From assembly GCF_001584165.1 (NCBI RefSeq), contig NZ_CP013233.1, positions 1,178,001-1,242,000 on the forward strand: a DNA stretch of 64,000 nt, written 5' to 3'. The notes below the pieces were generated by a model. It was not told where the DNA came from. It saw only the letters and a program-made list of their open reading frames with translations, and ran no database searches. Source of the stretch: Collimonas arenae (lineage in GTDB: Bacteria; Pseudomonadota; Gammaproteobacteria; Burkholderiales; Burkholderiaceae_D). Shown piece after piece: positions 37,137 through 46,545 of this stretch (position 1 is its first letter; each line of letters opens with the position of its first letter). Both the position numbers and the translations under genes were made by a program.

Positions 37137-38104
37137 TGAGAGGGGTGCATCATGTACGTTATCTGATCGCCGTTTCCTTGTTGGCCATGTTTGCCTTGAG
37201 CGCCTGTTCCGTGAAACCGGCGTTGCCGCGCAATATGGCCTTGAAAGCCTTTGATCCCTATCGTAATGATTTCGTTTGCCAATACGAAGTCAATAATGTG
37301 CCGCCGATAGACGCCCAGGCAGATGCGTGGTTTCAGGAAGGCTTGCGCCTGACCAGCCGCGACTTACCGCCGAATCAACGTAACTACCCAAAGGCGGTAG
37401 AACTGTGGCAGAAGGCTGCCGATAAGAATCACTGGAAGGCCATGATGAATCTAGCGGGTGTGCTGATTGATGGCGATGGCTTTGCGCCCTATGAGGTCGC
37501 CGCTGAGCCGGAACGGGCGGTGCAGATTGTAGAGCGCGGTATGCAACTCGGCATTCCGGCGGCCTTTGATTTGATGGGGAGTTTCCATCAAAACGGAGCG
37601 GGTGTAACCGGCGATATCAGTCGTGCATATGGTTTCTGGGAGTTGGCCGCCGACAAGGGAAGCCCGAGTGCACAAACTTTCTTAGGAAAGGCATTAAGTG
37701 CTACCTATGACAATCCGCGAGAAGGATTTTGGGGAAACCGCAAGGTAGGGCTAAAAATGCTGGAGTGTGCCTTTGCGCAGGGCTACGGCAAAGCGGCGTA
37801 CGAACTTGGGATGACGATTAGAGGTACTCGCCCAGAATTAAATGAGGATAATAATCGCGCTCTTAAAGTGCTGCATGAAGGTGTCAAAATGGGATGCGAG
37901 GATTGCGCGAATTCTCTTTCTTCCAATTTTCGGAACATGTCTCCTCTAACCAATAATTTTATAGACACTGCACGCTCCGAACGCTACAGCGCTTTGGGTG
38001 ACGCCCTGTACCACAATCCCGATCTACGCTTCCCCAATCTCGATAAAATCCTGCCACTACCTCCGGCCAAACTCCCCAATGGGACGGCAAAACAGAATCG
38101 TTGA
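37136..38104 (+). CDS. Second Sel1-repeat lipoprotein, frameshift-truncated copy of the immunity gene
   Basis: This 322-residue product is a near duplicate of the N-terminal two-thirds of the preceding gene, with lipobox L-S-A-C and the same Sel1 repeats. It starts by TGATG overlap with the first copy. At the end a run of five C (36458-36462 in copy 1) is only four (38074-38077), so KLPQWDGK becomes KLPNGTAK and a stop soon follows. Restoring the base would extend it only about 15 codons further, to a stop near 38127, because homology to copy 1 ends near 38118. The C-terminal domain is therefore absent anyway. The most divergent stretch between copies is in the fourth repeat (TLGNTDKDYPRA against TIRGTRPELNEDNNRA). 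It may protect against a variant effector. Confidence 0.8.
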   Translation: MRGVHHVRYLIAVSLLAMFALSACSVKPALPRNMALKAFDPYRNDFVCQYEVNNVPPIDAQADAWFQEGLRLTSRDLPPNQRNYPKAVELWQKAADKNHWKAMMNLAGVLIDGDGFAPYEVAAEPERAVQIVERGMQLGIPAAFDLMGSFHQNGAGVTGDISRAYGFWELAADKGSPSAQTFLGKALSATYDNPREGFWGNRKVGLKMLECAFAQGYGKAAYELGMTIRGTRPELNEDNNRALKVLHEGVKMGCEDCANSLSSNFRNMSPLTNNFIDTARSERYSALGDALYHNPDLRFPNLDKILPLPPAKLPNGTAKQNR

Positions 38105-38261
38105 TCAACGCCGCCAAGCCGACCACCTAATGCACATTTTTCTAGCCCTAGTCGGTATGAAAGCAAGCCACGCTGGAAAATCCGCATCATGATGCGTCAT
38201 TTGCGTGAGGCGGCCCGAGGTTGTCGCGCATTTCAACTATAACAACTGGAAAAGGAAACAC

Positions 38262-38522
38262 ATGACGGATCGTCCAATTTGCCGCGAAGGCGACGCCACC
38301 AGCCATGGTGGCCAGGTGATAACCGCAAGTGGCAGCATGATGATCGATGGCCGTCGCAATGCACGCGTCGGCGATGCGGTCAGTTGCCCGGAGCACGGCG
38401 ACAACCAGATTGTCGAGGGCTGCAGCATGCTTGACGAAGGGGTTTCGGTGGTACTGCATGCATGCAAAACTGCGTGCGGCAGCACGGTGATTGCGACTGG
38501 TAGTTTTACTGTCGCATCGTAA
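38262..38522 (+). CDS. PAAR domain protein (type VI spike tip)
   Basis: This 86-residue protein is a PAAR tip that sharpens the VgrG spike. It shows REGDATSHGGQVITASGSMMIDGRRNARVGDAVSCPEHGDNQIVEG, with the paired glycine-rich turns and the histidine/cysteine metal-binding positions of the family. The start at 38262 has AAAGGAA upstream. It closes the vgrG-effector-immunity module after a 157-base gap that contains the perfect palindrome CGCATCATGATGCG (38183-38196). Confidence 0.9.
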   Translation: MTDRPICREGDATSHGGQVITASGSMMIDGRRNARVGDAVSCPEHGDNQIVEGCSMLDEGVSVVLHACKTACGSTVIATGSFTVAS

Positions 38523-38753
38523 CACCGGGCTGGTGACCATAATCTGACGACGGATGGAGAGGTGTTGCTTAAATGATCATTTTTTTGCGGCGCTGTCACC
38601 GTAGAGAAGTAAATGCTTCGTCAGCATGAAGTGTCTCGATCGCACCGAATGAAACAGATGCTGCCGCCGTAGGAAAAGTCGTTATCGTTCGGTGCGCTTG
38701 GGAGTTGCGTTGGGTTATGATGCCTTGCATCTTCAACTATCAATTTACCCGCC

Positions 38754-39809
38754 ATGAATACTCTTTCTCCTCCATCGCCAGCAAGAGGTCTATCGTTCTG
38801 GTGGAAGCCTGCCTTGTTTGTGCTGGTCGCCGTGATCGGCCTATACTACGTCAAATGGTCGCCTTACTACCTGAAATCATTCGTCGCCGCCGACAAGCAC
38901 AGCATCGGCGCTTCGATTCTCAACGATAACCCGGGCGACCCGGTGAATGCCGCCTTGAGCTATGCCAAGGTGTATTTCCTGGCAATCTGGAAAGCTGCGG
39001 TGCTGGGGGTGATCCTCGGTTCCTTGCTGCAAGTGCTGATTCCGCGCGACTGGCTGTTGCGCATGTTCGGCGGCAGCGGTTTCAGCTCTGCCTTGCGTGG
39101 CGGCCTGTTCGCTTTGCCCGGCATGATGTGCACCTGCTGCGCAGCGCCGGTAGTGGCTGGGATGCGCCGCCAGCAGGTTTCGGTGGGCGCCGCGCTGGCC
39201 TTCTGGATTGCCAATCCTGTGCTCAATCCGGCGACGCTGGTATTCATGGGCTTTGTGTTGGGCTGGGGCTTCGTGGTGTTGCGCCTGGTCGCGGGCGTGG
39301 TGCTGGTGCTTGGCGTCGCTTTGATCGCCCAACGCATCTCGCGCCCTGAACAAATGCCTGAATCGGCTCTGGTAGCGGTGGTGGATGCCAGCACGCCTGA
39401 CCAGAAAAAATTCTTGGTGCGCTGGGCGCGCAGCCTGTGGCAATTGTTCTGGAACACTATTCCGGTTTACATTTTGGCGGTATTGTTGATGGGCGCGGCG
39501 CGGGTCTGGCTGTTCCCGCATGTCGATGGCGCCATGAGTAACGGTTTGCTGTGGCTGCTGCCGATGGCGATTGTCGGCATGCTGTTCATGATCCCGACCG
39601 CCGCTGAAATTCCCATCGTGCAGACCATGCTGTCGCTGGGCATGGGTATGGCGCCTGCAGTGGCGTTGCTGATGACGTTGCCGAGCGTCAGCCTGCCTTC
39701 GCTGCTGATGCTGCGCAAGGATTTTGACGGCAAGGTGCTGGTGGTGGTGGCCTTGCTGACAGTGCTGGTTGGCGTGGTCAGCGGACTGGTGGGCGCGCTG
39801 CTGCTTTAG
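38754..39809 (+). CDS. COG0701 family permease (ArsP/DUF318-like)
   Basis: This 351-residue inner-membrane protein has about eight hydrophobic segments and belongs to the COG0701 permease family. The segment GMMCTCCAAPVVAGMRRQQVSVGAALAFWIANPVLNP carries a cysteine cluster like that of ArsP, which exports trivalent organoarsenicals. Whether this one handles arsenicals, other thiol-binding compounds or something else is not known, and no ars genes are adjacent. It stands alone after the type VI module. Confidence 0.82.
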   Translation: MNTLSPPSPARGLSFWWKPALFVLVAVIGLYYVKWSPYYLKSFVAADKHSIGASILNDNPGDPVNAALSYAKVYFLAIWKAAVLGVILGSLLQVLIPRDWLLRMFGGSGFSSALRGGLFALPGMMCTCCAAPVVAGMRRQQVSVGAALAFWIANPVLNPATLVFMGFVLGWGFVVLRLVAGVVLVLGVALIAQRISRPEQMPESALVAVVDASTPDQKKFLVRWARSLWQLFWNTIPVYILAVLLMGAARVWLFPHVDGAMSNGLLWLLPMAIVGMLFMIPTAAEIPIVQTMLSLGMGMAPAVALLMTLPSVSLPSLLMLRKDFDGKVLVVVALLTVLVGVVSGLVGALLL

Positions 39810-39813
39810 ACCT

Positions 39814-40323
39814 TTAAAAAACCTTCATCTTCAACTGAAACGAGAGTGCGCCATACAGCCTGTCCTTGTAGCTTGGAATAATAGCCAGGTTCAAGCCGAC
39901 TCGCTTGTATTCGATGCTGGCGACTGGAATGGCCGCCAGGAACCAGTCGCCATGGCGCATTTTCGGATAACCGTTGAATCCACCTGCAACTACGCCTAGA
40001 CGTACCGGGCCGACATAGATGGGCTGGTAATAGACGCCGACATAATTCGAATATTCCCGATCGCTGTTGTAGAAGCGTCCTGCGGTGGCGGATGCGACAG
40101 TTGAAAACCGATATTCGACGCCCAGCCCCAGGTTGTTGCCGTTCAAGCCCTTGTCACGATCGAAATGATAGGAATAGAAGCCCGCATTGAGCCAGGTTTC
40201 GCTGATCGGCTGGTTCTCGATCATGCCGAACAGATTGCCTTGCTCTGCTTGTGAATGGGCTGATGCCAAAACAGAAAACGCGAAAAGAATAATGCTTCTC
40301 AAACTCTTGGGGAACGTCGACAT
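39814..40323 (-). CDS. Small outer-membrane beta-barrel protein, PagP-like
   Basis: The 169-residue protein has a signal peptide (about 1-27) and then alternating amphipathic strands, ending in a terminal aromatic residue (LSFQLKMKVF) as in outer-membrane barrels. The stretch GDWFLAAIPVASIEYKRVGLNLAIIPSY resembles the C-terminal part of PagP, the lipid A palmitoyltransferase, but the catalytic histidine/serine set of PagP is not evident to me. Proteins of this kind are sometimes misnamed glycerol-phosphate transporters. It is convergent with the permease gene (4-base gap). Function unknown. Confidence 0.7.
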   Translation of the reverse strand: MSTFPKSLRSIILFAFSVLASAHSQAEQGNLFGMIENQPISETWLNAGFYSYHFDRDKGLNGNNLGLGVEYRFSTVASATAGRFYNSDREYSNYVGVYYQPIYVGPVRLGVVAGGFNGYPKMRHGDWFLAAIPVASIEYKRVGLNLAIIPSYKDRLYGALSFQLKMKVF

Positions 40324-40507
40324 CGGCTTCCTGTTGTGTGGGTTCGTCTTATACAGTCGTGGGTCAATTTGACGGTTTCTATCCTTTACATCGTTAGTTT
40401 AACTTGCCTCGCGGCAGCGTTTGCGGTTTTTGTCCTGCGTTATCTCAAAATTCGTATTGAACCGTTGAATTTAAGAATCTCAAGTGGCACGCGAACACGC
40501 CGGGTTT

Positions 40508-41785
40508 CTAAAAGGCCTGCTGCGGGCATGCGGTTGCGACTGGCGCTGGCTTAGGGAAAAACGCTAGCGCGATCAGTGCGCACAGGCTGCCCGCCAGCCA
40601 TACGCCCGGCCAACTGCCGAAGGTCAGGATATGTGGGATGGCCAAGGGTGTCAGGAAGCACATCACGAATACGCTGGTGTTGGCCATGCCGAGTGCGGTG
40701 CCGGCATTGCGGGCGCCGGCGATAGTGGCCAGTTCGGTGTAGGCAACGCCGTGCCAGGCAGATACGCAGATCCCGGTCAGTGCCAGGGTGGCGACCAACA
40801 GCACTGTCATGAATGACGGCAACGTCGGCAGTTGTCCGGCGATGGCGACCAGTGCGGCCAGCGCAGCGAAGGCAATCGCGCTGGCGATGGTGCAGACGCG
40901 CAGGAACTCGCGTCGGTTGCGATGGCGATCGGTCCAGCGGCCGCTCCAGATGCGCATCACCATCGCGCCACATTGCAAGGTCGTCATGGCGAAGGTGATG
41001 GCGATGATGCCAGCGTGGCTGAAATCGTGCAGGAACACCGTGCCGAACGACAGTATCGCAAACTGCGGCGCGCAGAGGACGCCGATGGCGGCGACGATGC
41101 TCCACAATCGAAGATCCTTTAATGGGGCGGGTACAGCTGTGACGGAATGCGCCGCGCTTTTACCGTGAAGCTTGCTGGCTGGTTCGTGCAGCCACAGCCA
41201 GGTAAAAAACAGGGTAATCGTGCAGAATGCGGCAAGCACGCCGTACACCGCGGCAAAGCCGAGATGGGCGGCCAGCGCTGGCAGGATCAGTGCGCCGGTG
41301 GCACCACCCAGCGGCACTGCGGTCTGACGGATGCTCATGGCCAGGCCGCGTTCGCTTTCGTCAAACCAGGTCATCACTGCACGGCCGCTGGAACCGTTGA
41401 CGCTGCCTCCTAGCAGGCCAACCAACAGCAAGCCGGCGGCCAGCAGCGGCAGGCCGGGCACGTGGCCGGGCGCTGGCGCAACGAACAATGCCATCAGCAA
41501 CAATGCGACGGCGGTGGCGGCGAGGCCGGACAGCAGCACCGGACGATCGCCCCAGCGATCGGTAAGCAGGCCCCACGGCAGTTCACTCAGTGCAATACCA
41601 AGACCCATCAGGCCCAGCACCAATCCCAGTTCCGCATTGCCCAACTGGTAACTGGAACGGATGAGTACGGCGGTGATTGGAATGCCGCTGAATGCTGCTG
41701 AAAAACTGGCGTTGGCGGCGACGCCGACACCTAATACTTTCCAGCGATGACGGCGGTTGTTGGCGAAGGCGGCAGATCGGGACAT
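40508..41785 (-). CDS. MFS transporter
   Basis: A 425-residue, 12-helix MFS transporter, with the motif LLTDRWGDRPVLLSG in the 2-3 loop and AMSIRQTAVPLGGATGALILP in helix 5. GGAG lies six bases before the ATG. It is divergent from a LysR gene that likely controls it. The substrate cannot be predicted; the family includes drug and anion transporters. Confidence 0.88.
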   Translation of the reverse strand: MSRSAAFANNRRHRWKVLGVGVAANASFSAAFSGIPITAVLIRSSYQLGNAELGLVLGLMGLGIALSELPWGLLTDRWGDRPVLLSGLAATAVALLLMALFVAPAPGHVPGLPLLAAGLLLVGLLGGSVNGSSGRAVMTWFDESERGLAMSIRQTAVPLGGATGALILPALAAHLGFAAVYGVLAAFCTITLFFTWLWLHEPASKLHGKSAAHSVTAVPAPLKDLRLWSIVAAIGVLCAPQFAILSFGTVFLHDFSHAGIIAITFAMTTLQCGAMVMRIWSGRWTDRHRNRREFLRVCTIASAIAFAALAALVAIAGQLPTLPSFMTVLLVATLALTGICVSAWHGVAYTELATIAGARNAGTALGMANTSVFVMCFLTPLAIPHILTFGSWPGVWLAGSLCALIALAFFPKPAPVATACPQQAF

Positions 41786-41922
41786 TGTGATTCTCCGTGT
41801 CGGATAAAAATTGTCAGCACTGCAAGGGTGGCTTTCAGCGCTTGCAGCGAGTATGGCTTTACGCGATACTTTTGAATATCAGAAAGTTTCGAATTGATGG
41901 TTTTGAAAAACGGGATGAATTC

Positions 41923-42843
41923 ATGCGCCAAATCAGCTTTGACCTGGACATCATGCGGACCTTCGTCGCCGGCATTGACCTCGGCAGTTACGCCAAGGCG
42001 GCCGACCGGCTGGGGCGATCCACTTCGGCCGTCAGCGCGCAGCTGAAAAAATTGGAGGAGCAGGCGGGTGCGCCGATTTTTCGCAAGGCCGGGCGTGGGC
42101 TGGCGCTGACCGACGCCGGTCAGACGCTGCTTGGCTATGCACGCCGCCTGCTCGAGCTGAATGATGAAACCGCCAGTGCCGTGCGTGGCATTGAATTGGA
42201 AGGAGAGGTGAAGCTGGGCTTGCAGGAGGATTTCGGCGAAGCGCTGCTGTCGGCGGTGCTGGGCCGTTTCATGCGTGCGCATCCGAAGGTGCGGGTGGAA
42301 GTGTGCGTGGCGCGCAGCTCGGAGTTGCGTGAGCGCGCCAGCTTGGGACGCATCGATCTGGCTCTGTTATGGGAAGGCACGCCGCCAGCGTTGAACGGCG
42401 AACGGGTGGCAGATTTGCCTTTGTGCTGGATCGGACCGGTGCAGGATAATTTGGACTGGCAGCGGCCAGTGGATGATCCGAATGCGGCGGCGAGCGCGCC
42501 GCTGTCGCTGGTCTTGCTGGATGCGCCTTGCCTGCTGCGCGACATTGCATCGACGGCGCTGGATACAGCCGGAATTCCGTGGCGCCATGCATTCACTAGC
42601 GCCAGCCTGTCGGCCCTGTGGGCGGCTTCTGCGGCCGGACTCGGACTGACGGTACGCACGCCGATCGGGCTGCCGGCCAGCTTGCGCATCCTCGATCCGC
42701 AGCAGGCCGGCTTGCCGTCGTTGCCGTCGATCGGCTTGTCGCTATACCGCGCGCAGGCGATGGCGGGGCCGGCGGTGACGCGGCTCGAAGAATTGCTGCT
42801 GCAAGCAGTTCAGGATGCAATCAGGAAGGTCGCGCCGGCCTGA
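41923..42843 (+). CDS. LysR family transcriptional regulator
   Basis: From the ATG at 41923 (306 residues) the protein begins MRQISFDLDIMRTFVAGIDLGSYAKAADRLGRSTSAVSAQLKKLE, a standard LysR winged helix; the remaining domain is a periplasmic-binding-like effector fold. The longer in-frame extension lacks similarity. It is divergent from the MFS gene, so control of that transporter is likely. The 137-base intergenic region has a weak dyad CTTT...AAAG around 41867-41884, a candidate LysR site. Confidence 0.9.
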   Translation: MRQISFDLDIMRTFVAGIDLGSYAKAADRLGRSTSAVSAQLKKLEEQAGAPIFRKAGRGLALTDAGQTLLGYARRLLELNDETASAVRGIELEGEVKLGLQEDFGEALLSAVLGRFMRAHPKVRVEVCVARSSELRERASLGRIDLALLWEGTPPALNGERVADLPLCWIGPVQDNLDWQRPVDDPNAAASAPLSLVLLDAPCLLRDIASTALDTAGIPWRHAFTSASLSALWAASAAGLGLTVRTPIGLPASLRILDPQQAGLPSLPSIGLSLYRAQAMAGPAVTRLEELLLQAVQDAIRKVAPA

Positions 42844-42855
42844 TAATCTATCTGC

Positions 42856-43566
42856 CTATTCGATCTGTTCCACGCTGCGCTGATCAATCCCAAGCTGGGC
42901 TTTTAATCCCGCCCATCCCTTTGGCGTGATTTGCACGACACGCGACGACGATGAGCGCCGCAGCCACCCGGCCTCGCTCAGTGCCGCCATCAAACGCACC
43001 CCGAGCGGACCGGCCAGATGATGCGCACGTTCTGTCCAGTCAAGGCATTGCCGTGCAAGTCCATACCGACCCGGCTTGATGAGACCGATATCCACGCCCA
43101 TTGCTGCGAACCAGGCGATGCCGGCTTCCGATAGATCAAATCGTTTGCCGGCGCCGGCCACCAGCAGGCCACGCTCTTGCAGCGCTTGGGTCAAGGCAAC
43201 GCCGACTTGTCCTGCCAGATGATCGTAGCAGCAGCGCGCCAGGCGCAAATCCTGTGCAGTGCGGCTCAAGGGTTTGCGCTTGAGCGCTGCAGTCGGATTG
43301 ATGGCAGCGAGTTGTTCGAGCGCTTGCGCGACCTGGGAATTGGCTAGTCGGTAGTAGCGATGTCTGCCTTGCTGTTCGCACAGCAGCAGGCCACCGTCGA
43401 GCAGCTTGCCGAGATGGGCGCTGGCGGTTTGCGCGGTGACGCCTGCTGCATGCGCCAGTTCGCCGGCCGGCAGGGCGCGGCCATCGCATAACGTCATCAG
43501 CATGGCTGCGCGCGCCGGATCGGCGATAAGGAAAGCGACGGCAGAGATATTCGGTTGTGGATGCAC
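42856..43566 (-). CDS. ArsR family regulator with C-terminal extension
   Basis: This regulator of 236 residues, starting at GTG 43566, has an ArsR-type winged helix (NISAVAFLIADPARAAMLMTLCDGRALPAGELAHAAGVTAQTASAHLGKLLDGGLLLCEQQGRHRYYRL) followed by a long C-terminal region (about 110-236). I prefer the GTG start because the upstream region, although open, contains a perfect 9-bp inverted repeat that is best read as the operator. The extended C-terminus is found in a subgroup of ArsR proteins without the metal-binding cysteines of true ArsR. It is divergent from the frameshifted MFS gene, its probable target. Confidence 0.85.
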   Translation of the reverse strand: MHPQPNISAVAFLIADPARAAMLMTLCDGRALPAGELAHAAGVTAQTASAHLGKLLDGGLLLCEQQGRHRYYRLANSQVAQALEQLAAINPTAALKRKPLSRTAQDLRLARCCYDHLAGQVGVALTQALQERGLLVAGAGKRFDLSEAGIAWFAAMGVDIGLIKPGRYGLARQCLDWTERAHHLAGPLGVRLMAALSEAGWLRRSSSSRVVQITPKGWAGLKAQLGIDQRSVEQIE

Positions 43567-43623
43567 CTGCGAGCCCCGGTTCTTCGAGTTTTCGCAGGCA
43601 GTATAGTCCCGAAAACAGGTTGC

Positions 43624-43647
43624 ATGCTTCGACACGTATCGAAGCAT
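43624..43647. promoter_or_regulatory. ArsR-type operator
   Basis: ATGCTTCGA (43624-43632) and TCGAAGCAT (43639-43647) are perfect inverted arms around CACGTA. The site is 58 bases upstream of the ArsR GTG start and 134 bases before the divergent MFS gene, suited to control both. Confidence 0.7.
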
Positions 43648-43780
43648 CAGGCCGACCGTCGCTGCTACACTCAAACTCCAATCAATCGAGCTGAGACTAA
43701 TGATGCGTGCACAAAACAGTAATGGCATTTCCTGCCTTGATGGCGGCTGGTCCAACGTTCCGGTACAGGCGTACTGAACC

Positions 43781-45150
43781 ATGCTCAACCTCACTTCCGG
43801 ACAGCGCCGCATTTTGGCGGCAACCAGTCTCAGCTATGTCGTTGTGATTCTGGATACCTCTATCGTCAATGTCGCACTGGAGCGCATCGCCGGCGCGTTG
43901 GCCACCGATATTGGCGGACTGCAATGGGTAGTGAACGCATATACCCTGAGTTTGGCCAGCTTGCTGTTGAGCGGTGGTACCTTGAGCGATCGTTGGGGCG
44001 CGCGGAATATGTATTTTGCCGGTCTCGCCGTGTTTACCTTGGCCTCGGCCTGGTGCGGCTTGAGTAACGGCTTGCATCTCCTTGTCATGGCCCGTGCTCT
44101 GCAAGGAGCCGGTGCGGCAATGCTGTTGCCGTCGTCTCTGACCCTGATCAAGCAGGCTTGCCCGAGCCTGTGCAACGGGCTGCCGTCATCGGCGTCTGGG
44201 CCGGGTTTGGCGGCGCGGCGATGGCGGCCGGGCCGCTGGTGGGCGGCATCTTGATCCAGCTGTTCGACTGGCGCAGCATCTTCCTTGCGAACCTACTGCT
44301 CGGCATGCTTGGCATGTGGCTGACCTGGGGGATCGCAAGCGAGCGCAGAAGAATGCCGGCGCGGTCGCTCGACCTGGCAGGGCAGGGCACGGCGATCGTG
44401 GCGCTCGGCACATTGATTGCGGTATTGATCGAAGCACCCGCATATGGATGGCGCAGCGCACCGATATTGACCGGCTGCGTCGTCAGCGCTGCCGCCGCCA
44501 TCATGTTCCTGATGCTGGAGCGGCACCGGCTGCAACCGATGCTGCCGCTGTCTTTTTTCAGGAACGGAACATTCTCCGGCGCGACCCTTGTCTCACTGGC
44601 CTCGGCGCTGACTTTCTATGGATTGGTATTTGTTCTGAGCCTATATTTCCAGCAGCAGAAACATTATTCGCCGCTACGCACCGGCCTGGCATTTCTACCG
44701 TTGACCGCGTTGGTGGCTGCCGGCAGCATCGTCTCCAATCGCCTGGTCAGCCGTTATGGCGCGCGTCGACTGGTGTTCGCCGCGCTGGGCTTATACGCCG
44801 CTGGCTTTCTCGGTTTGCTGGTCGCCACCCTGGCATCGTCATACTGGTTGCTGGCATTGCCGATGCCGGCTGTCGGCTTTGCCGCAGGATTGATTACGCC
44901 GGCGGCGACGGCAGCATTGATGACAGCAATCGAGCAAGAGCGCGCCGGTATTGCGGCCGGTGTGCTCAACTCGGCGCGGCAAACCGGAGCGGCGCTGGGC
45001 GTCGCCATTTTTGGCGCGATGATCGCCTCGGTCCAGTCGTTTCAGGCTGGCATGCAACTGGCCTTATGGGTGGCTGCAGCCGCATCGTTGGCGGTGGCGT
45101 TAGCCTGGCGACTGGCCTTGGCTCAAGCGCCAGCGCCATCGCTGCTGTAA
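43781..45150 (+). pseudogene. MFS transporter (DHA2-like, 14 helices), frameshifted
   Basis: Two overlapping reading frames together encode one DHA2-type pump. The first (43781-44254) has SYVVVILDTSIVNVALE and GTLSDRWGARNM, and after KQAC it loses similarity; the second (from about 44158) continues PEPVQRAAVIGVWAGFGGAAMAAGPLVGGIL to 45150. Adding one C to the run at 44161-44163 joins them as KQACPEPVQRA, giving about 456 residues. The gene is therefore broken, or the sequence has an error. It is divergent from ArsR, with a dyad between, and overlaps the next gene tail to tail by 28 bases. Confidence 0.82.
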
Positions 45151-46427
45151 AGCGGCGCTGCCGGGAGGCATGCAGTTTTGGGCATATGCCGCAGAGTCAG
45201 CTTCCAAAATAGCAGTGCCAGCAAACTGATGCCTGCACCAAGCACGCAGACGCCGTTCCATCCTGCGGCAGCGTAGACGGCGGTCGACAAGATCGCACCG
45301 ATGCCGCTGCCGACCGCGTAGAACAACATGTAGCAACCGACCAGCCGGCTATGTGCAGCAGGCTGGCTGGCGAAAATCATGCTCTGGTTGGTGACGTGCA
45401 GCGCTTGTCCACCCAGGTCCAGCAGCAGGATGCCGAGAATCAGGAGCCACAAGCTGTGTCCCATGAATCCAAGCGCCAGCCATGAAGCCAACAATAGCAG
45501 CAACGCCGCGCGGGTGGTCGATTGACCGTAACCGCGATCGGCCCATTCTCCGGCACGTGCCGCCGCCAAAGCGCCAGCCACGCCGACTAGCCCAAATGCG
45601 CCGATCGCGCTATGCGAGAACGAATAGGGCGGTGCGCTCAACGGCAGCACCAGCGCGCTCCAGAAAGCGCTGAATGCGGCAAACATCAACATGGCCAGTA
45701 CACCGCGGATTTGCAGCACACGCTCGCGTGCCAGCAAGGTGAACATCGAGCCAAGCAATGTGGTGTAGGGAAGGCGCTCGGCTGGCGCCGATGATTGCGG
45801 CAGCAAGCGTCGCAGCGCAATCAGCATCAACAAGGAAATGACGGCCGAGACCAGGTAGACTGCGCGCCAGCCGGCCAGATCGGCGATCCATCCCGCCAAG
45901 CTGCGCGCCAGCAGCAGGCCGATCACGACGCCGCCTTGGGCCGCGCCGACCACGCGTCCGCGTTCGGCCGGGGCCGCTGAATTGGCGGCGTAGGCAATCA
46001 GTCCTTGCGTCATGGCGGTTCCCAGTAGCCCGACCGCGAGCATGCCGATCAGCAGCAGGAGTGCTGAAGACGCCGCGGCCACCGCCAGCAACGCCGTGCA
46101 TAACAGCATCAGTTGCACCAGCGTCAGGCGCCGGCGGTCCAGCAGGTCGCCTAGTGGTACCACCAGCAGCAGCGCCAGCGCGCAGCCGACCTGGGTGGCC
46201 GTGATGACGATGCCGACCGCAGCGAGGCTCAGACCGAAGTCGTGAGCCAATGCATCCAGCAGAGGTTGTGCATAGTAGACATTGGCTACGCTCAATGCGC
46301 AGGCTGTCGCAAACAGCATTACCAGCAGTTTTGACATGGGCGGCGCCGAAACGCGCTCCTGGTTTGCCGCGTGCGATCGCGTGATGCGGGGCGGGGAGGC
46401 TACTTGAATTTTTGCCATATCTGGCAT
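45123..46427 (-). CDS. MFS transporter
   Basis: A 434-residue, 12-helix MFS protein (ANVYYAQPLLDALAHDFGLS, VPLGDLLDRRRLTLVQLM, SLAGWIADLAGWRAVYLVSA). A hydrophilic N-terminus of about 30 residues precedes helix 1. AAGGA lies six bases before the ATG at 46427. It is divergent from an HxlR regulator and probably exports a compound sensed by it. Its 3' end overlaps the frameshifted MFS gene. Confidence 0.88.
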   Translation of the reverse strand: MPDMAKIQVASPPRITRSHAANQERVSAPPMSKLLVMLFATACALSVANVYYAQPLLDALAHDFGLSLAAVGIVITATQVGCALALLLVVPLGDLLDRRRLTLVQLMLLCTALLAVAAASSALLLLIGMLAVGLLGTAMTQGLIAYAANSAAPAERGRVVGAAQGGVVIGLLLARSLAGWIADLAGWRAVYLVSAVISLLMLIALRRLLPQSSAPAERLPYTTLLGSMFTLLARERVLQIRGVLAMLMFAAFSAFWSALVLPLSAPPYSFSHSAIGAFGLVGVAGALAAARAGEWADRGYGQSTTRAALLLLLASWLALGFMGHSLWLLILGILLLDLGGQALHVTNQSMIFASQPAAHSRLVGCYMLFYAVGSGIGAILSTAVYAAAGWNGVCVLGAGISLLALLFWKLTLRHMPKTACLPAAPLYSSDGAGA

Positions 46428-46437
46428 GATGGTTCCT

Positions 46438-46494
46438 TTTTAAAACTAGTTTCAAATTAAAACCAATTGAAGTTTAGGTGTTATGGTTTTAAAA
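46438..46494. promoter_or_regulatory. HxlR/MFS divergent operator-promoter region
   Basis: TTTTAAAAC (46438-46446) recurs inverted as GTTTTAAAA (46486-46494), and AAACTAGTTT (46443-46452) is a self-palindrome. The AT-rich dyad pair sits between the divergent MFS and HxlR genes, the usual place for HxlR-type autoregulation. Confidence 0.55.
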
Positions 46495-46545
46495 TGCAAC
46501 TAGATAATGGATGGCGTTAGCGCAAGCCGGGGCGAAAGGAAAATC

